Source of the DNA: Mannheimia glucosida
GTDB lineage: Bacteria; Pseudomonadota; Gammaproteobacteria; Enterobacterales; Pasteurellaceae
Direction: 5' to 3'
Assembly: GCF_046267875.1 (NCBI RefSeq)
Contig: NZ_CP176502.1
Location: 1,550,001 to 1,614,000 of the forward strand
DNA: 64,000 bases
A program made the translations under genes and the position numbers. The number at the start of each line of letters is the position of its first letter. Within the stretch, counting starts at the first letter, position 1. Under the pieces are notes generated by a model, which saw only the letters and a program-made list of their open reading frames with translations, was not told where the DNA came from and made no database searches. Of the stretch, positions 17,446 to 26,586 are shown in pieces.

Positions 17446-20400
17446 TGTTTTTCTCCCCAATGTTCAATTTCTTGAATAAAATGTTTAATGCTGCCTTGGA
17501 CTTGTTGATTTTTATCATATAGATAATAAACTCCCGAAAGTTCTTGTAAAAATTTACTTTCTTTATAAGCGTGTTTTTCACCCAACACAGTCCAAACTAA
17601 CTTTAACTCATGCTCTTTTAAAAAATCCAAAAATTTATCTTTTTTAACCAGTAAGCTATTTTGAAATTTTTCATTTATCTCTGGATTAAAGCAAACCAAA
17701 TTATTTTGTGAATCAACCCAATAACCATCTTTAATCGCATTTTTCATTTTCATTCCGTGATAAAGCATAGGAATTGGTGCATAAAATGAAATGCCGTCAT
17801 TGCCATAAGTAGATTCCCAAGTGTGGGAATCGACACTAGGTATTACCTTAAATGAAGGCGATTCATTTTCCCTATGTCGATAAATTTCTTGCCACTCATT
17901 TAATGTATTTTCGGCAAAAAATTGATGAATATTCATTCCATAGTGTTCATTACCTTTTGGCATCCATCTTTCCATAAAATCTTGGTGTACCAACCAATTT
18001 TTTGCTTTTGAAAATTGAGATTCTTTAACTAAATAACTTCTAATTTGTAAACACATTTGCCTATCATAAGTTTCTTTTTGCCCAAATTTTGCTAATTCAC
18101 GAAAATCATCGTGTCTTTCTAAAACAAGCCACTGTTCATCATTAATCGTTACTTCCAAAAAATTACCAACATCAGGAAAATCATTTGTTTTTACCCAGTC
18201 ATCAATTAATTCATCATTTTGAAGTGTAAAATAATGTTTTGTTCTGCATTGCTCTTTATTTATGTATTGAGAAAAGACATCAGTTCTGATTGGTGGCACA
18301 ATTTTAATTTGCGTTTTTGGCAAATAAAAGTCATCTAGATTTCTTACATAATCACGCTTCACACCATCATTGTAGGAATCAATAAAAGCAGGAAAATTAT
18401 CCATCACTCTTGCTAAAATTTCATATAAAGCCAGCCATTGATATTTTTTGCCAATTCGCTCAATTTTGCTGGTATCATCTCTTCGCCAATATCTTGAACA
18501 AGTTTCTTTATCAAATTCAAGGTGCTTCTTGTCATCATAGCCAAATTGCTCAAAAATCATTTGGCAAGCATAATTACTTAATAAATCAACATTGATGAGA
18601 TTGCCGAATTTATAACTCTCCCAATTTCGGAATTTGGCTTCAAAAGTATATCTGCCAAAGTCGCCATATCCGCCACCACGACCATATTCAGTTGTCATTG
18701 AACGGATAATTATTCTTTGTCCATCAGAATGATATTTTTTATCAATCTCTTCATTGGTTGGTAAGTTTTGGGGAAATGAACTTCTATAAGGTGGCGTAAT
18801 TCTTTCTCTGATTATCTCAATATCATCTGATGAATATTCATCTTTTTGCAAAGAGTATTCAATAATATGGCGAGCATAATCACGAACCAAAACATTTGGA
18901 TAAATTTCTTCTGTTTCAGGTTGATTAAATATTTGATTATCTATCTCTAATGCAAGTGCTTTTAAGCCAGATGAATTTTCAGAATAAGCAACAGCTCCGT
19001 GAATGGCAGATAAAATACCTTCCATAACATAAGGGTCATTAACCTCTATAAATTCCTTAAATAACGCCAATGCAATTTCCAATCTATTCCATAATAAATG
19101 AGCCAGTGCATTAATATAGCCATTTCTACTTCGTTTATCGGTAGAAGTAAATAGCCAACTAACAGCAATTGCACCCAATAATAGTGCTTCAGGTTCAATA
19201 TTTTCTTGACCACTTGATTTCTGACACCAAGTTAGTAATCGTTCAATTGCTGGGCATTGATCAGATTCCAAAGCAATAAAAGTCGTCCAAATCTCATCTC
19301 TATCTGCCAAAGAAAAAGAATAAAGTTTGTTATGTAAATATTTTATATTTAATGGGTGGTTAATTTCGGTAGCCAGTTGATATAAAATATTAATCCAAGT
19401 TGCTTGATTAAAATATGGACTATTTTTGAAAAATTGATGTAGTTTTTGCATATTGATTTTTTCAGGCTGCCTCCAAAAGAGATTTTCTACAATAATCTCA
19501 AACCAAGACAACTCCTTTGAATAATCAATCACTTCAAATACTTCAAAATCAAATTTCTCAGGCAATAATACGCTCAATGCCTCCCATACGCCTTTATCAT
19601 AGCCAACTCTACCATGTAGTTTTTTCCCTTGTTCAGTGCTTAACCATTGAGCAAAATCATCTTTATTATGAATGTTTTTTAATATTAAATTGGCTTTTTG
19701 ATAATCCCCAATTCGTTCATAATTAAAATAGATATACTCTTCATCTCTGTTATAGTAAGCATTTTTACTAATAACATTTTCTTTGATTAAATAATCAAGA
19801 AATTTTTTAGCATCTGTTTCTGCAATATCTACTATTAATTCATCACAAACGGCTCTCTTAACCGTCATATAATCTAAACTATATTGATCTTCTTCCAATT
19901 GTAATTTAGCAATGACATTAATCGCCCTTTGAACTAGATGAGAACCAATATCCTGTTCAATTTGTTCGCAAATGCGTTTTTCAACACCATCTAAATAAGA
20001 TTTTACAATGTGATTAAATCCCTTATGACCTTTTGGAACACAGGTTTCCCCTTGATACTTCAAAGATTCACAAAATAATTTTAAATATAATGGGTTGGAA
20101 AATTCTGGATTAAGCAAAGGAATGCTTGGTAATTGCAAGCCATAATAAGGAAAAAATATTTGAATGGCTTCAAATTCATTATCCATAAATCCAGTATGAT
20201 TTACATAGCATAATTTGTCTTTATTTTTTGCATTTAATTTTTCAAAAATGATTTCTTGATAGCTATTTCGCACACTAAGAACAAGCCCAATATTTGGATA
20301 TTGACTTACCAACTCAATCAATCCATTAAGTTGGTTATTCCATAAGGATTTTCCTTCACCTTCATTTAATGCATCTATGGCTAAAATAACTCGCTCTTTT

Positions 20401-21602
20401 TGCATTTCTCCTATGCTATCCAATGCGGACAAAAATACTTCGGGTGTGATATTAAGGTTTAATTGTTTGGATAAGATTTGATTCCAAATATTGGATTTTT
20501 CTGTAAAATCTTGACCCAATAACAATAAAGCATATTTTCCATAAGATTTTCTTTTTTGGACAAAATCGCCTAATAAATGCGATTTTCCACTACCAGCCAA
20601 ACCCGTTAAAACAAGCACTTTGCCATTAAATAGCGATAATTCAGATGATTTTAACAACTCAATAATGCTTGCTAAACCATTAATTAAATTTCTAAAATGA
20701 TAGTAGTCATTATTATTGGATTTTTCGTTGTTTAGATTGTTTTTTGAAAAATCTTGAAAGTATTCTATTAATGTATTAATTTTTTTAGTTATTAGATGAA
20801 TATCAATTGTTGTTTCTAAATTATTTATATTTAATAAATTAAGTTTATTAATTAAAAGTTCATATACAGATTCAAAATGATTTTTCAACGCTTCATAATC
20901 ATAAAGAGATTCGTATTGTGATGTGATTTCTATTAATAATTTATGAAATTTATCACTCAGATGTTTTTTGAAAATTTTGGTTCTTGCCAAGCTCTCTAAT
21001 TGCATTGCAATAGGTAAATCAACATTAATTTCAGGTGTATAACGCACGCCAAGATTATTAATGGCTTGTTGATTGTATTGTTCAAACCATTTGTCAGATA
21101 ATTCGCTTTCGTTAAACCAAAAGAATTTTTTGCCTGCATTTTCAGGTTTTGATAATAAGTCAGATAATTCAAAACTTCCCCAAAATTCAAATTCTATTTC
21201 ACGACCTTGTGTTTGAGCAAAGTCTTTCCATCTTTGGGTATGCTCCTCCCATTTGGTAAGAAATGATTTCTTTCCAGATACATTGGCATTTGCTCTATCG
21301 GTTGCCACACAAACATAGTATTTGGTTAGTTTAGGATAGTTTTTTAAAGATTCTTTAAAGGAATCTTCAATTTGTTGCCATTGTGATGAAGAAAATGAGC
21401 TTAAAAAATATTTGGCTTGCCAACCGTATACGGAACCATCTGGCAATTCACACATTGCTTCAATCCCACCATCAGGTGCAGAAATTCGAGTAAATTTTCC
21501 TTGAGATTTAAATTCTTGGCGTGCCAATTGGCATACTAGCTCTTCAAAAGCACTATTTTGAGAACCTTGTAAGGGCTTGATGTTTTCCCATCTAATAGAC
21601 AT
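17442..21602 (-). CDS. Avs/AVAST-like STAND NTPase with N-terminal Mrr-type nuclease
   Basis: A 1386-aa protein with the layout of Avs anti-phage sensors. Residues about 10-70 form a PD-(D/E)xK/Mrr-like nuclease: GSQNSAFEELVCQLA, then DGGIE (Asp44, Glu48) and WQAK (Gln62, Lys64) as probable catalytic residues. A helical linker (about 190-320) precedes the STAND NTPase: Walker A GLAGSGKS at 334-341, Walker B ILAIDALNE with Asp410 and Glu414, sensor LVLSVRNS at 440-447, and NPLYLKLF at 503-510. The C-terminal 800 residues are a helical, probably target-sensing region with GGGYGDFGRY near 970-990 and ERIGKKYQWLAL near 1045-1056. Known Avs proteins bind phage terminase or portal protein, tetramerise and cut DNA. 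The domain order is closest to Avs4, but the subtype is inferred. The gene is AT-rich and I see no uptake signal in its 4.2 kb. Confidence 0.8.
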   Translation of the reverse strand: MSIRWENIKPLQGSQNSAFEELVCQLARQEFKSQGKFTRISAPDGGIEAMCELPDGSVYGWQAKYFLSSFSSSQWQQIEDSFKESLKNYPKLTKYYVCVATDRANANVSGKKSFLTKWEEHTQRWKDFAQTQGREIEFEFWGSFELSDLLSKPENAGKKFFWFNESELSDKWFEQYNQQAINNLGVRYTPEINVDLPIAMQLESLARTKIFKKHLSDKFHKLLIEITSQYESLYDYEALKNHFESVYELLINKLNLLNINNLETTIDIHLITKKINTLIEYFQDFSKNNLNNEKSNNNDYYHFRNLINGLASIIELLKSSELSLFNGKVLVLTGLAGSGKSHLLGDFVQKRKSYGKYALLLLGQDFTEKSNIWNQILSKQLNLNITPEVFLSALDSIGEMQKERVILAIDALNEGEGKSLWNNQLNGLIELVSQYPNIGLVLSVRNSYQEIIFEKLNAKNKDKLCYVNHTGFMDNEFEAIQIFFPYYGLQLPSIPLLNPEFSNPLYLKLFCESLKYQGETCVPKGHKGFNHIVKSYLDGVEKRICEQIEQDIGSHLVQRAINVIAKLQLEEDQYSLDYMTVKRAVCDELIVDIAETDAKKFLDYLIKENVISKNAYYNRDEEYIYFNYERIGDYQKANLILKNIHNKDDFAQWLSTEQGKKLHGRVGYDKGVWEALSVLLPEKFDFEVFEVIDYSKELSWFEIIVENLFWRQPEKINMQKLHQFFKNSPYFNQATWINILYQLATEINHPLNIKYLHNKLYSFSLADRDEIWTTFIALESDQCPAIERLLTWCQKSSGQENIEPEALLLGAIAVSWLFTSTDKRSRNGYINALAHLLWNRLEIALALFKEFIEVNDPYVMEGILSAIHGAVAYSENSSGLKALALEIDNQIFNQPETEEIYPNVLVRDYARHIIEYSLQKDEYSSDDIEIIRERITPPYRSSFPQNLPTNEEIDKKYHSDGQRIIIRSMTTEYGRGGGYGDFGRYTFEAKFRNWESYKFGNLINVDLLSNYACQMIFEQFGYDDKKHLEFDKETCSRYWRRDDTSKIERIGKKYQWLALYEILARVMDNFPAFIDSYNDGVKRDYVRNLDDFYLPKTQIKIVPPIRTDVFSQYINKEQCRTKHYFTLQNDELIDDWVKTNDFPDVGNFLEVTINDEQWLVLERHDDFRELAKFGQKETYDRQMCLQIRSYLVKESQFSKAKNWLVHQDFMERWMPKGNEHYGMNIHQFFAENTLNEWQEIYRHRENESPSFKVIPSVDSHTWESTYGNDGISFYAPIPMLYHGMKMKNAIKDGYWVDSQNNLVCFNPEINEKFQNSLLVKKDKFLDFLKEHELKLVWTVLGEKHAYKESKFLQELSGVYYLYDKNQQVQGSIKHFIQEIEHWGEKQ

Positions 21603-21784
21603 TTTCTTTTACCATAATTAAATATTCAATTTTGTTGATATGAGGATTGGCGTGTGTATTTCAAGTATTTTAGCATTGATAATTTTCCAAATCCGAAAAC
21701 CACCTTCCCATTTTCACTCATTCCATACCAAATCCAAAACCGTTAAAATACGCTTAATTCTTTTCATTCAAACAGGAAAATCCA
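21603..21784. other. Divergent promoter region, Avs-like gene and oxidoreductase
   Basis: An AT-rich gap of about 180 bases between two divergent starts. I see no clear operator. In many genomes a LysR gene stands directly divergent from such an oxidoreductase; here the large Avs-like gene lies between them. Confidence 0.5.
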
Positions 21785-22732
21785 ATGAACCGCATTACCC
21801 AAATCTTAAATATCAAACACCCCATCGTCCAAGCCCCAATGAGTTGGCTGACCGATGCACATCTGGTGGCAAGCGTTGCCGAGGCTGGTGGGCTTGGTTT
21901 TTTAGCCCCACACGCAGGGCAGACGACCAATCCAACTTCCAATCAAGAAGTACTTGACCGTATGCGTAATGAAATCCGTAAGGTGAAGGCACTGACCGAT
22001 AAGCCCTTTGGCGTGCCGTTTATGTTGTCTTATGATTTTTCGCTGATTCCGTTAATGGTGGATTTGTGCATTGAAGAGCGTGTGCCTGTGGTGCTGGATA
22101 ACGGCTGGCTTGACCCTGAAATTTACGCCAAACTCAAACAGGCGGGCATTAAAATCATCTGCCGTTTGCCTAATCCCAATTTGGCGGACGCACTCAAAGC
22201 CCAAGAATTGGGCGCAGATATTTTGGTGCTGACGGGGTTTGATGAGGGCGGTACTTTGCCGATGAAAGAAGTGGGCAGTTTTAATGTGCTTTCAGAATTT
22301 GTGGGTAAGGTGGATTTGCCGATGATGCTGGCTGGTGGCATTGCTGATAAAAAAGCGGTACAGGCTGCCTTGACGCTTGGGGCAGAGGGCGTGTGGATTG
22401 GCACGGCATTTATCGCCACAACCGAGTGCCGCAGCCATCAAAAGGTTAAAGAATGGATTGTAAATGCAACCGCTAATGATTTGCTGTTGTTCCGCACCGA
22501 GCCGTATTATTACCGCTCTTTGCCAACCAAATTGGCGAAAAAATGCTTTGAAATGAGCGAAAACGGGGCGACTCGTAGCGAGATTGCTAAGGTAATGAAC
22601 GCCGGCACAGGAATGCGTTTGGGTATGCTGGAAGGCGATTTTGAGAATGGCTATGTGTCGCTTGGTAACGGCATTTCAGCGATTGACCGTATTAAAACGG
22701 TGAAAGAGTTGATTGATGAGTTGATGGCATAA
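21785..22732 (+). CDS. NAD(P)H-dependent flavin oxidoreductase, nitronate monooxygenase type
   Basis: A 315-aa FMN-binding TIM barrel of the 2-nitropropane dioxygenase/nitronate monooxygenase family. Typical segments are the N-terminal HPIVQAPMSWLTD, GGLGFLAPHAG, DILVLTGFDEGG and the phosphate-binding MLAGGIADKKAVQAALTLGAEGVWIGTAF-type stretch near 195-223. Members oxidise alkyl nitronates or act as quinone/enoyl reductases; the exact substrate is unknown. GC is visibly higher than in neighbouring core genes, as in the LysR pseudogene, which suggests the two belong together. Confidence 0.88.
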   Translation: MNRITQILNIKHPIVQAPMSWLTDAHLVASVAEAGGLGFLAPHAGQTTNPTSNQEVLDRMRNEIRKVKALTDKPFGVPFMLSYDFSLIPLMVDLCIEERVPVVLDNGWLDPEIYAKLKQAGIKIICRLPNPNLADALKAQELGADILVLTGFDEGGTLPMKEVGSFNVLSEFVGKVDLPMMLAGGIADKKAVQAALTLGAEGVWIGTAFIATTECRSHQKVKEWIVNATANDLLLFRTEPYYYRSLPTKLAKKCFEMSENGATRSEIAKVMNAGTGMRLGMLEGDFENGYVSLGNGISAIDRIKTVKELIDELMA

Positions 22733-22744
22733 TTTTGGTAAAAA

Positions 22745-22790
22745 AATGACCGCTTGTTGTATGGTTAATTCATATACCAAGCGGTCTTTT
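22745..22790. terminator. Paired uptake-signal terminator after the flavin oxidoreductase
   Basis: GACCGCTTG (22748-22756) pairs with CAAGCGGTC (22778-22786), with an inner GTATG/CATAC stem and a TTTT tail. It marks the right edge of the accessory block. Confidence 0.8.
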
Positions 22791-22795
22791 ATGCT

Positions 22796-23140
22796 TTATT
22801 TTTTGCAATATTTTACTAGCAATAATGCAAGTGATGCACCTAGCATATCTGCCAGTCCATCAAGCCAAGATCCTTCTCTGGTTGAGGTGAAAGTTGCCTG
22901 AGCCCATTCGCTGGTGAAAGCATAGAGTAAGGCAAAAATTATTAACCCGAAATAAGGTATCCCTTTCTTTGAGCGGATAAAGGCGTTTGCAGATAACCAA
23001 ATCTGGATAAAGAATAAGGCAAAATGGCTTGCTTTATCAAAATGTGGAAAAGGTGGTATATCATTGGTGCTTTCACGAAAAAGTAAAGCATAAATGCCAA
23101 TAATAAACCAAAATATTGCAAGTAAAGCGTATTTATTCAT
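22796..23140 (-). CDS. VanZ-family small membrane protein
   Basis: A 114-aa inner-membrane protein with four hydrophobic helices (about 5-20, 38-55, 63-80, 88-108). It has the VanZ-like core: FPHFDKASHFALFF in the first half and TSEWAQATFTSTREGSWLDGLADMLG before the last helix. VanZ-like domains occur in teicoplanin-resistance VanZ and many uncharacterised proteins, so no resistance is implied. It stands alone with its own ribosome site (GAGG). Confidence 0.8.
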   Translation of the reverse strand: MNKYALLAIFWFIIGIYALLFRESTNDIPPFPHFDKASHFALFFIQIWLSANAFIRSKKGIPYFGLIIFALLYAFTSEWAQATFTSTREGSWLDGLADMLGASLALLLVKYCKK

Positions 23141-23240
23141 TTTTCTTTTACCTCTTAGAATAAAACGAGCCTTGCGTTACAAGGCTCTTGAATAGTTGAT
23201 ATTTTACGACAAGCGGTCGTTTTTCACTAATGTTTTGCAA

Positions 23241-23510
23241 TTAACGCTGAATTAAATAGCGTAATTTAGTGCCGTCTTGTTCTACGCTTAATAGGGTATA
23301 GCCGTGATTTTTAGTATCAATCGGAATATTATTAATCGATTGGGCACAATCGCTTAACAGTTCCAATATCTCTCCTTTTTGTAGTTGTGGCATTGTTTCT
23401 AACATCGTAATCGCAGGGTAAGGGCAAGGTTCGCCTAAGGTATCTAAGGTGTAATCAGGCGTGATGTCTTTTGGATCTTTATCTAGTTTTTGTACAACGG
23501 TGAATGCCAT
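23241..23510 (-). CDS. yedF: TusA-like sulfurtransferase/selenium metabolism protein YedF
   Basis: An 89-aa TusA-fold protein with the family motif DTLGEPCPYPA, where the cysteine in CPYP is the active thiol, and a YedF-type core (KGEILELLSDCAQSINNIP, NHGYTLLSVEQDG, LRYLIQ). It closely resembles E. coli YedF (77 aa) with about 12 extra N-terminal residues. The frame is open upstream to 23615, but AGAGG lies 9 bases before the ATG at 23510; an ATG at 23516 is too near the ribosome site. It follows yedE on the same strand. The pair is linked with selenium or thiosulfate-sulfur handling. Confidence 0.9.
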   Translation of the reverse strand: MAFTVVQKLDKDPKDITPDYTLDTLGEPCPYPAITMLETMPQLQKGEILELLSDCAQSINNIPIDTKNHGYTLLSVEQDGTKLRYLIQR

Positions 23511-23550
23511 AGTCATTTTCCTCTTGTTGGTTGAAAATAAATTAAAAAGA

Positions 23551-24753
23551 TTATGCAGTTGCCCATTTTGCTTTCGCTTTGGCAAGGAAGCGTTTTTCCC
23601 ACCAAACCACAGCAATTAAGCAAAGAATTAATAAGCCATAATTCACGAATAATCCGCCAACCGGTCCAAATTCTTTGAGTAGGTTGATTTTTTCATAATC
23701 GAGGGCAAGCACCGGAGCTAAGTCGTCCCAGTAGTAAGCCAGCAGCGTTGAGCCGACTACATTGCCTACGCCGACCCACATAAAATGAACTTGTCCTTCC
23801 ATTGAGCGGTACATCCAGCCGGTTTCGCAGCCGCCGGCAAGCACAATGCCAAATCCGAATAATAGCCCACCGATAATGGCATTTGGACCAGCCCACAAAA
23901 TTTTAGGTGAAACGCCTAATTGAATATAAGAGAATACCCCGATTGTGCCGGCAATAATGCCGAAAATAATTGCTTTTGCCATATAAGCCCGTCCGGTTAC
24001 CCATAAGTCACGGAAAGCGGAGGTAAAGCAAATTTGGGCTCGTTCAATCAATAAGCCAAAGGCTAAGCCGCAAAGCATTGCAAAACCAAGTTTGATTGAG
24101 GATTGCATTACATAAAGGGAAGCAGAAAGATAAGTGATAAAAATGAGCATACCAACCCAAAAACGGCGATTAGCTTGTTTCGGATCGTTTTCTTTGATTT
24201 TTGCTGCCCCTTTTTTCAGTTCTAATTTCACCCGAAACATCGGTAATAAAGTCACTTTGACCCCAAAGTAAGTGCCGATGGCGGTTGCAAAGGTGAAAAA
24301 CCACGCGTGGACGGAGAATTGCGGAATACCGGTAAAAAGAGAGGCGAGGTTACAGCCCATTGCTAAACGGGCTCCGAAACCGGCTAACGCACCGCCAATC
24401 AAGGCTTGGATAATCCGTTTTTTATGTGGCTGATTACGCCATTTGACGTTGTTCGCCCATAATGCGGCAGAAAGACAGCCGGCAAACATACCGAGAATCA
24501 TCACACCGTCAATTCGGGTAAAGATGGTCCCGTCTAAGCCGATGAGTTGGAAATAGCTCCAGCTTGAAACATCAACACCCAGAGCGTTTAACAGATGGCC
24601 TCCCCAACGGGTAAATTCCCCTGTTACTGCCCAATAAGTGCCGGTAATGCCGAAATAATAAGTTGAAATAATACCAGCTACGATCACCGCCGCAACAGGA
24701 TTCCAATATTTGATCAGATAATTTTGTTTAAAACTTTGCCAAATCGCTAACAT
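23551..24753 (-). CDS. yedE: YedE/FdhT membrane transporter
   Basis: A polytopic 400-aa inner-membrane protein of the YeeE/YedE family, near the length of E. coli YedE (401 aa). Recognisable segments are YYFGITGTYWAVTGEFTRWG near 30-50, ERAQICFTSAFRDLW near 233-250 and GFGIVLAGGCETGWMYRSMEG near 292-315. The two conserved cysteines in ICFTS and GGCETG are the kind that pass sulfur or selenium species in this family. YedE/FdhT is tied to formate dehydrogenase biogenesis and selenium metabolism. yedF follows 40 bases downstream, so the two form an operon. Confidence 0.92.
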   Translation of the reverse strand: MLAIWQSFKQNYLIKYWNPVAAVIVAGIISTYYFGITGTYWAVTGEFTRWGGHLLNALGVDVSSWSYFQLIGLDGTIFTRIDGVMILGMFAGCLSAALWANNVKWRNQPHKKRIIQALIGGALAGFGARLAMGCNLASLFTGIPQFSVHAWFFTFATAIGTYFGVKVTLLPMFRVKLELKKGAAKIKENDPKQANRRFWVGMLIFITYLSASLYVMQSSIKLGFAMLCGLAFGLLIERAQICFTSAFRDLWVTGRAYMAKAIIFGIIAGTIGVFSYIQLGVSPKILWAGPNAIIGGLLFGFGIVLAGGCETGWMYRSMEGQVHFMWVGVGNVVGSTLLAYYWDDLAPVLALDYEKINLLKEFGPVGGLFVNYGLLILCLIAVVWWEKRFLAKAKAKWATA

Positions 24754-24929
24754 AAAGCACCTTAACTAAGGATAGATTAATAGGATTTGCAAGGGTGGTA
24801 TAACGATGAAGAAAGGGACTGATTGGACACAGTAATTAGTTCATTTCCTATACACAAAACTTGCGATATATCAATGCACATTTTACAAATGCGTCTTTAT
24901 AGTAGATATTTTTTGTACAGATGTAAATA

Positions 24930-24964
24930 ACAAGCGGTTGTTTTTAGCAAAAATAACCGCTTGT
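24930..24964 (-). terminator. Paired uptake-signal terminator of the kinase/ABC operon
   Basis: ACAAGCGGTT (24930-24939) and AACCGCTTGT (24955-24964) form a 10-bp stem with a T-rich loop, 15 bases beyond the kinase stop. Confidence 0.75.
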
Positions 24965-24978
24965 GATACTTAAATTAT

Positions 24979-26574
24979 TTAATCTGTATTTAAAAACAGC
25001 GCTTTTTCTACCACAGGAATGCCTTGCTTATAACGTTGCATAAAGCGTTCATAACCTTCACTCATTGTTTTATCCGGTTGAACCAGATTGAGTTTGGTGG
25101 TGTTGAAAATGCAATTATCTAAATATTCTTCTAAACTGTAACGGTCTGATACGCTGAGAAAGTCTGCCAGTAATGCAATTCCCCAAGCTCCGCCATTTGA
25201 AGCAGTACTTGCGGTAGCCAATGGAATATTCAGTGCGGAAGACAGAATTTTTTGTGCAACACCTTCTGTTTTAAATATACCACCGTGACCGAGAATACGG
25301 GAAATTTCCACTTTTTCTTGGTTAATGAGAATGTCCATTCCTAATTTCATCGCACCGAAAGCGGTGTAGAGATGGGTTCGCATAAAGTTTGCTAAGTTAA
25401 AATGGGCATTCGTTGGGTGTAAGAAAACTGGACAGCCTTCGGATAAACCGACATTATGTTCACCAGAGTGGAAGCCGTAAGATAATAACCCTCCGCAATC
25501 TACATCGCCTTGCAAGGCGTGGAGAAATAACATTTCATAAAGTTCTTCGGTGCAGATATTTACGCCAAAAACCGATAAGCATTCGCCGAATAAATTTACC
25601 CACGCATTAATATCCGAGGTGCAATTATTAGCGTGAGCCATTGCCACTAATTTACCTGCTGGGGTGGTGACAATATCCAGCTCTGAATAGACTTTGGAGA
25701 GAGCTTTCTCTAACACAATCATTGCAAATGCAGAGGTGCCAGCCGAAATATTGCCGGTTTTTTCTTTGATACAGTTGGTAGCAATCATACCTGTTCCGGC
25801 ATCACCCTCCGGAGGGCAAAGTGGAATACCTGCTTGCAAGTTACCGGTTGGATCTAACAATTTTGCACCTTTTTCGGTTAATTTGCCCGCTTGTTCACCA
25901 GCAACACGAACTTGTGGCAAAATCGCTTCCAATTTCCAAGGCATACGGTAGTTGGTAATAGCTTGATCAAATTGAGCCAGCATTGTTGGATTGTAGGATT
26001 TCAGCTCGGTATCTATCGGAAACATACCAGAAGCATCACCAATACCTAAGACTTTGTAATCGGTCAATTGCCAATGCACATAGCCTGAGAGGGTTGTCAG
26101 GTAATCAATTTCCGGCAAGTGAGGCTCTTGGTTAAGCAGTGCTTGGTATAAATGAGCAATGCTCCAACGTTGCGGAATTGGGTATTGAAAGAGTGCGGTC
26201 AATTTTTCCGATGAGGTTAAGGTAATGTTGTTTCGCCAAGTTCTAAAAGCAACCAGTTGATTTCCGTGTTTGTCGAAAGGTAAATAGCCGTGCATCATCG
26301 CACTAATTCCCAGTGCTTTGGCTGTGCGAATAGTTGTGTGATATTTTTCTTTGACCGTCTTGCTTAAATCCATATAGGCAGCTTGTAGTTTTTCCCATAT
26401 TTCATCTTGATGATAGGTCCAAATACCGTCAATCAGTCGATTTTCCCAATCGGCACCACCGGTTGCTAAAATCGTCCCATCTGAGCTAATTAACACCGCT
26501 TTAATTCGGGTTGAACCTAATTCAATACCAATAACAATATGACCTTGTTCAATGAGTTGTTTTTCATTTTGCAT
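24979..26574 (-). CDS. FGGY-family carbohydrate kinase
   Basis: A 531-aa sugar kinase of the FGGY family, possibly xylulokinase-like. The N-terminal phosphate-1 motif GIELGSTRIKAVLI lies near 16-29, then MHGYLPFDKHG and FRTWRN near 100-115, and GNISAGTSAFAMI near 277-289. The C-terminal ATP half has GHGGIFKTEGVAQ and NGGAWGIALLA. It is not the LsrK type by N-terminal sequence. It is the last gene of a five-gene minus-strand operon with an ABC transporter, so it probably phosphorylates the imported sugar or polyol. No isomerase, epimerase or aldolase is present nearby, so the catabolic route cannot be read here. Confidence 0.85.
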   Translation of the reverse strand: MQNEKQLIEQGHIVIGIELGSTRIKAVLISSDGTILATGGADWENRLIDGIWTYHQDEIWEKLQAAYMDLSKTVKEKYHTTIRTAKALGISAMMHGYLPFDKHGNQLVAFRTWRNNITLTSSEKLTALFQYPIPQRWSIAHLYQALLNQEPHLPEIDYLTTLSGYVHWQLTDYKVLGIGDASGMFPIDTELKSYNPTMLAQFDQAITNYRMPWKLEAILPQVRVAGEQAGKLTEKGAKLLDPTGNLQAGIPLCPPEGDAGTGMIATNCIKEKTGNISAGTSAFAMIVLEKALSKVYSELDIVTTPAGKLVAMAHANNCTSDINAWVNLFGECLSVFGVNICTEELYEMLFLHALQGDVDCGGLLSYGFHSGEHNVGLSEGCPVFLHPTNAHFNLANFMRTHLYTAFGAMKLGMDILINQEKVEISRILGHGGIFKTEGVAQKILSSALNIPLATASTASNGGAWGIALLADFLSVSDRYSLEEYLDNCIFNTTKLNLVQPDKTMSEGYERFMQRYKQGIPVVEKALFLNTD

Positions 26575-26586
26575 AATCCACCACCA

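Noticed and set aside
16579..17475. Several plus-strand ORFs opposite the LysR pseudogene
   Set aside because: They are reverse-strand shadows; only the minus-strand frame gives a LysR protein.
17442..21602. Reading the large protein as a Type III or Type I restriction subunit
   Set aside because: No helicase motifs or methyltransferase gene; Walker motifs, DALNE and NPLYLK fit a STAND NTPase instead.
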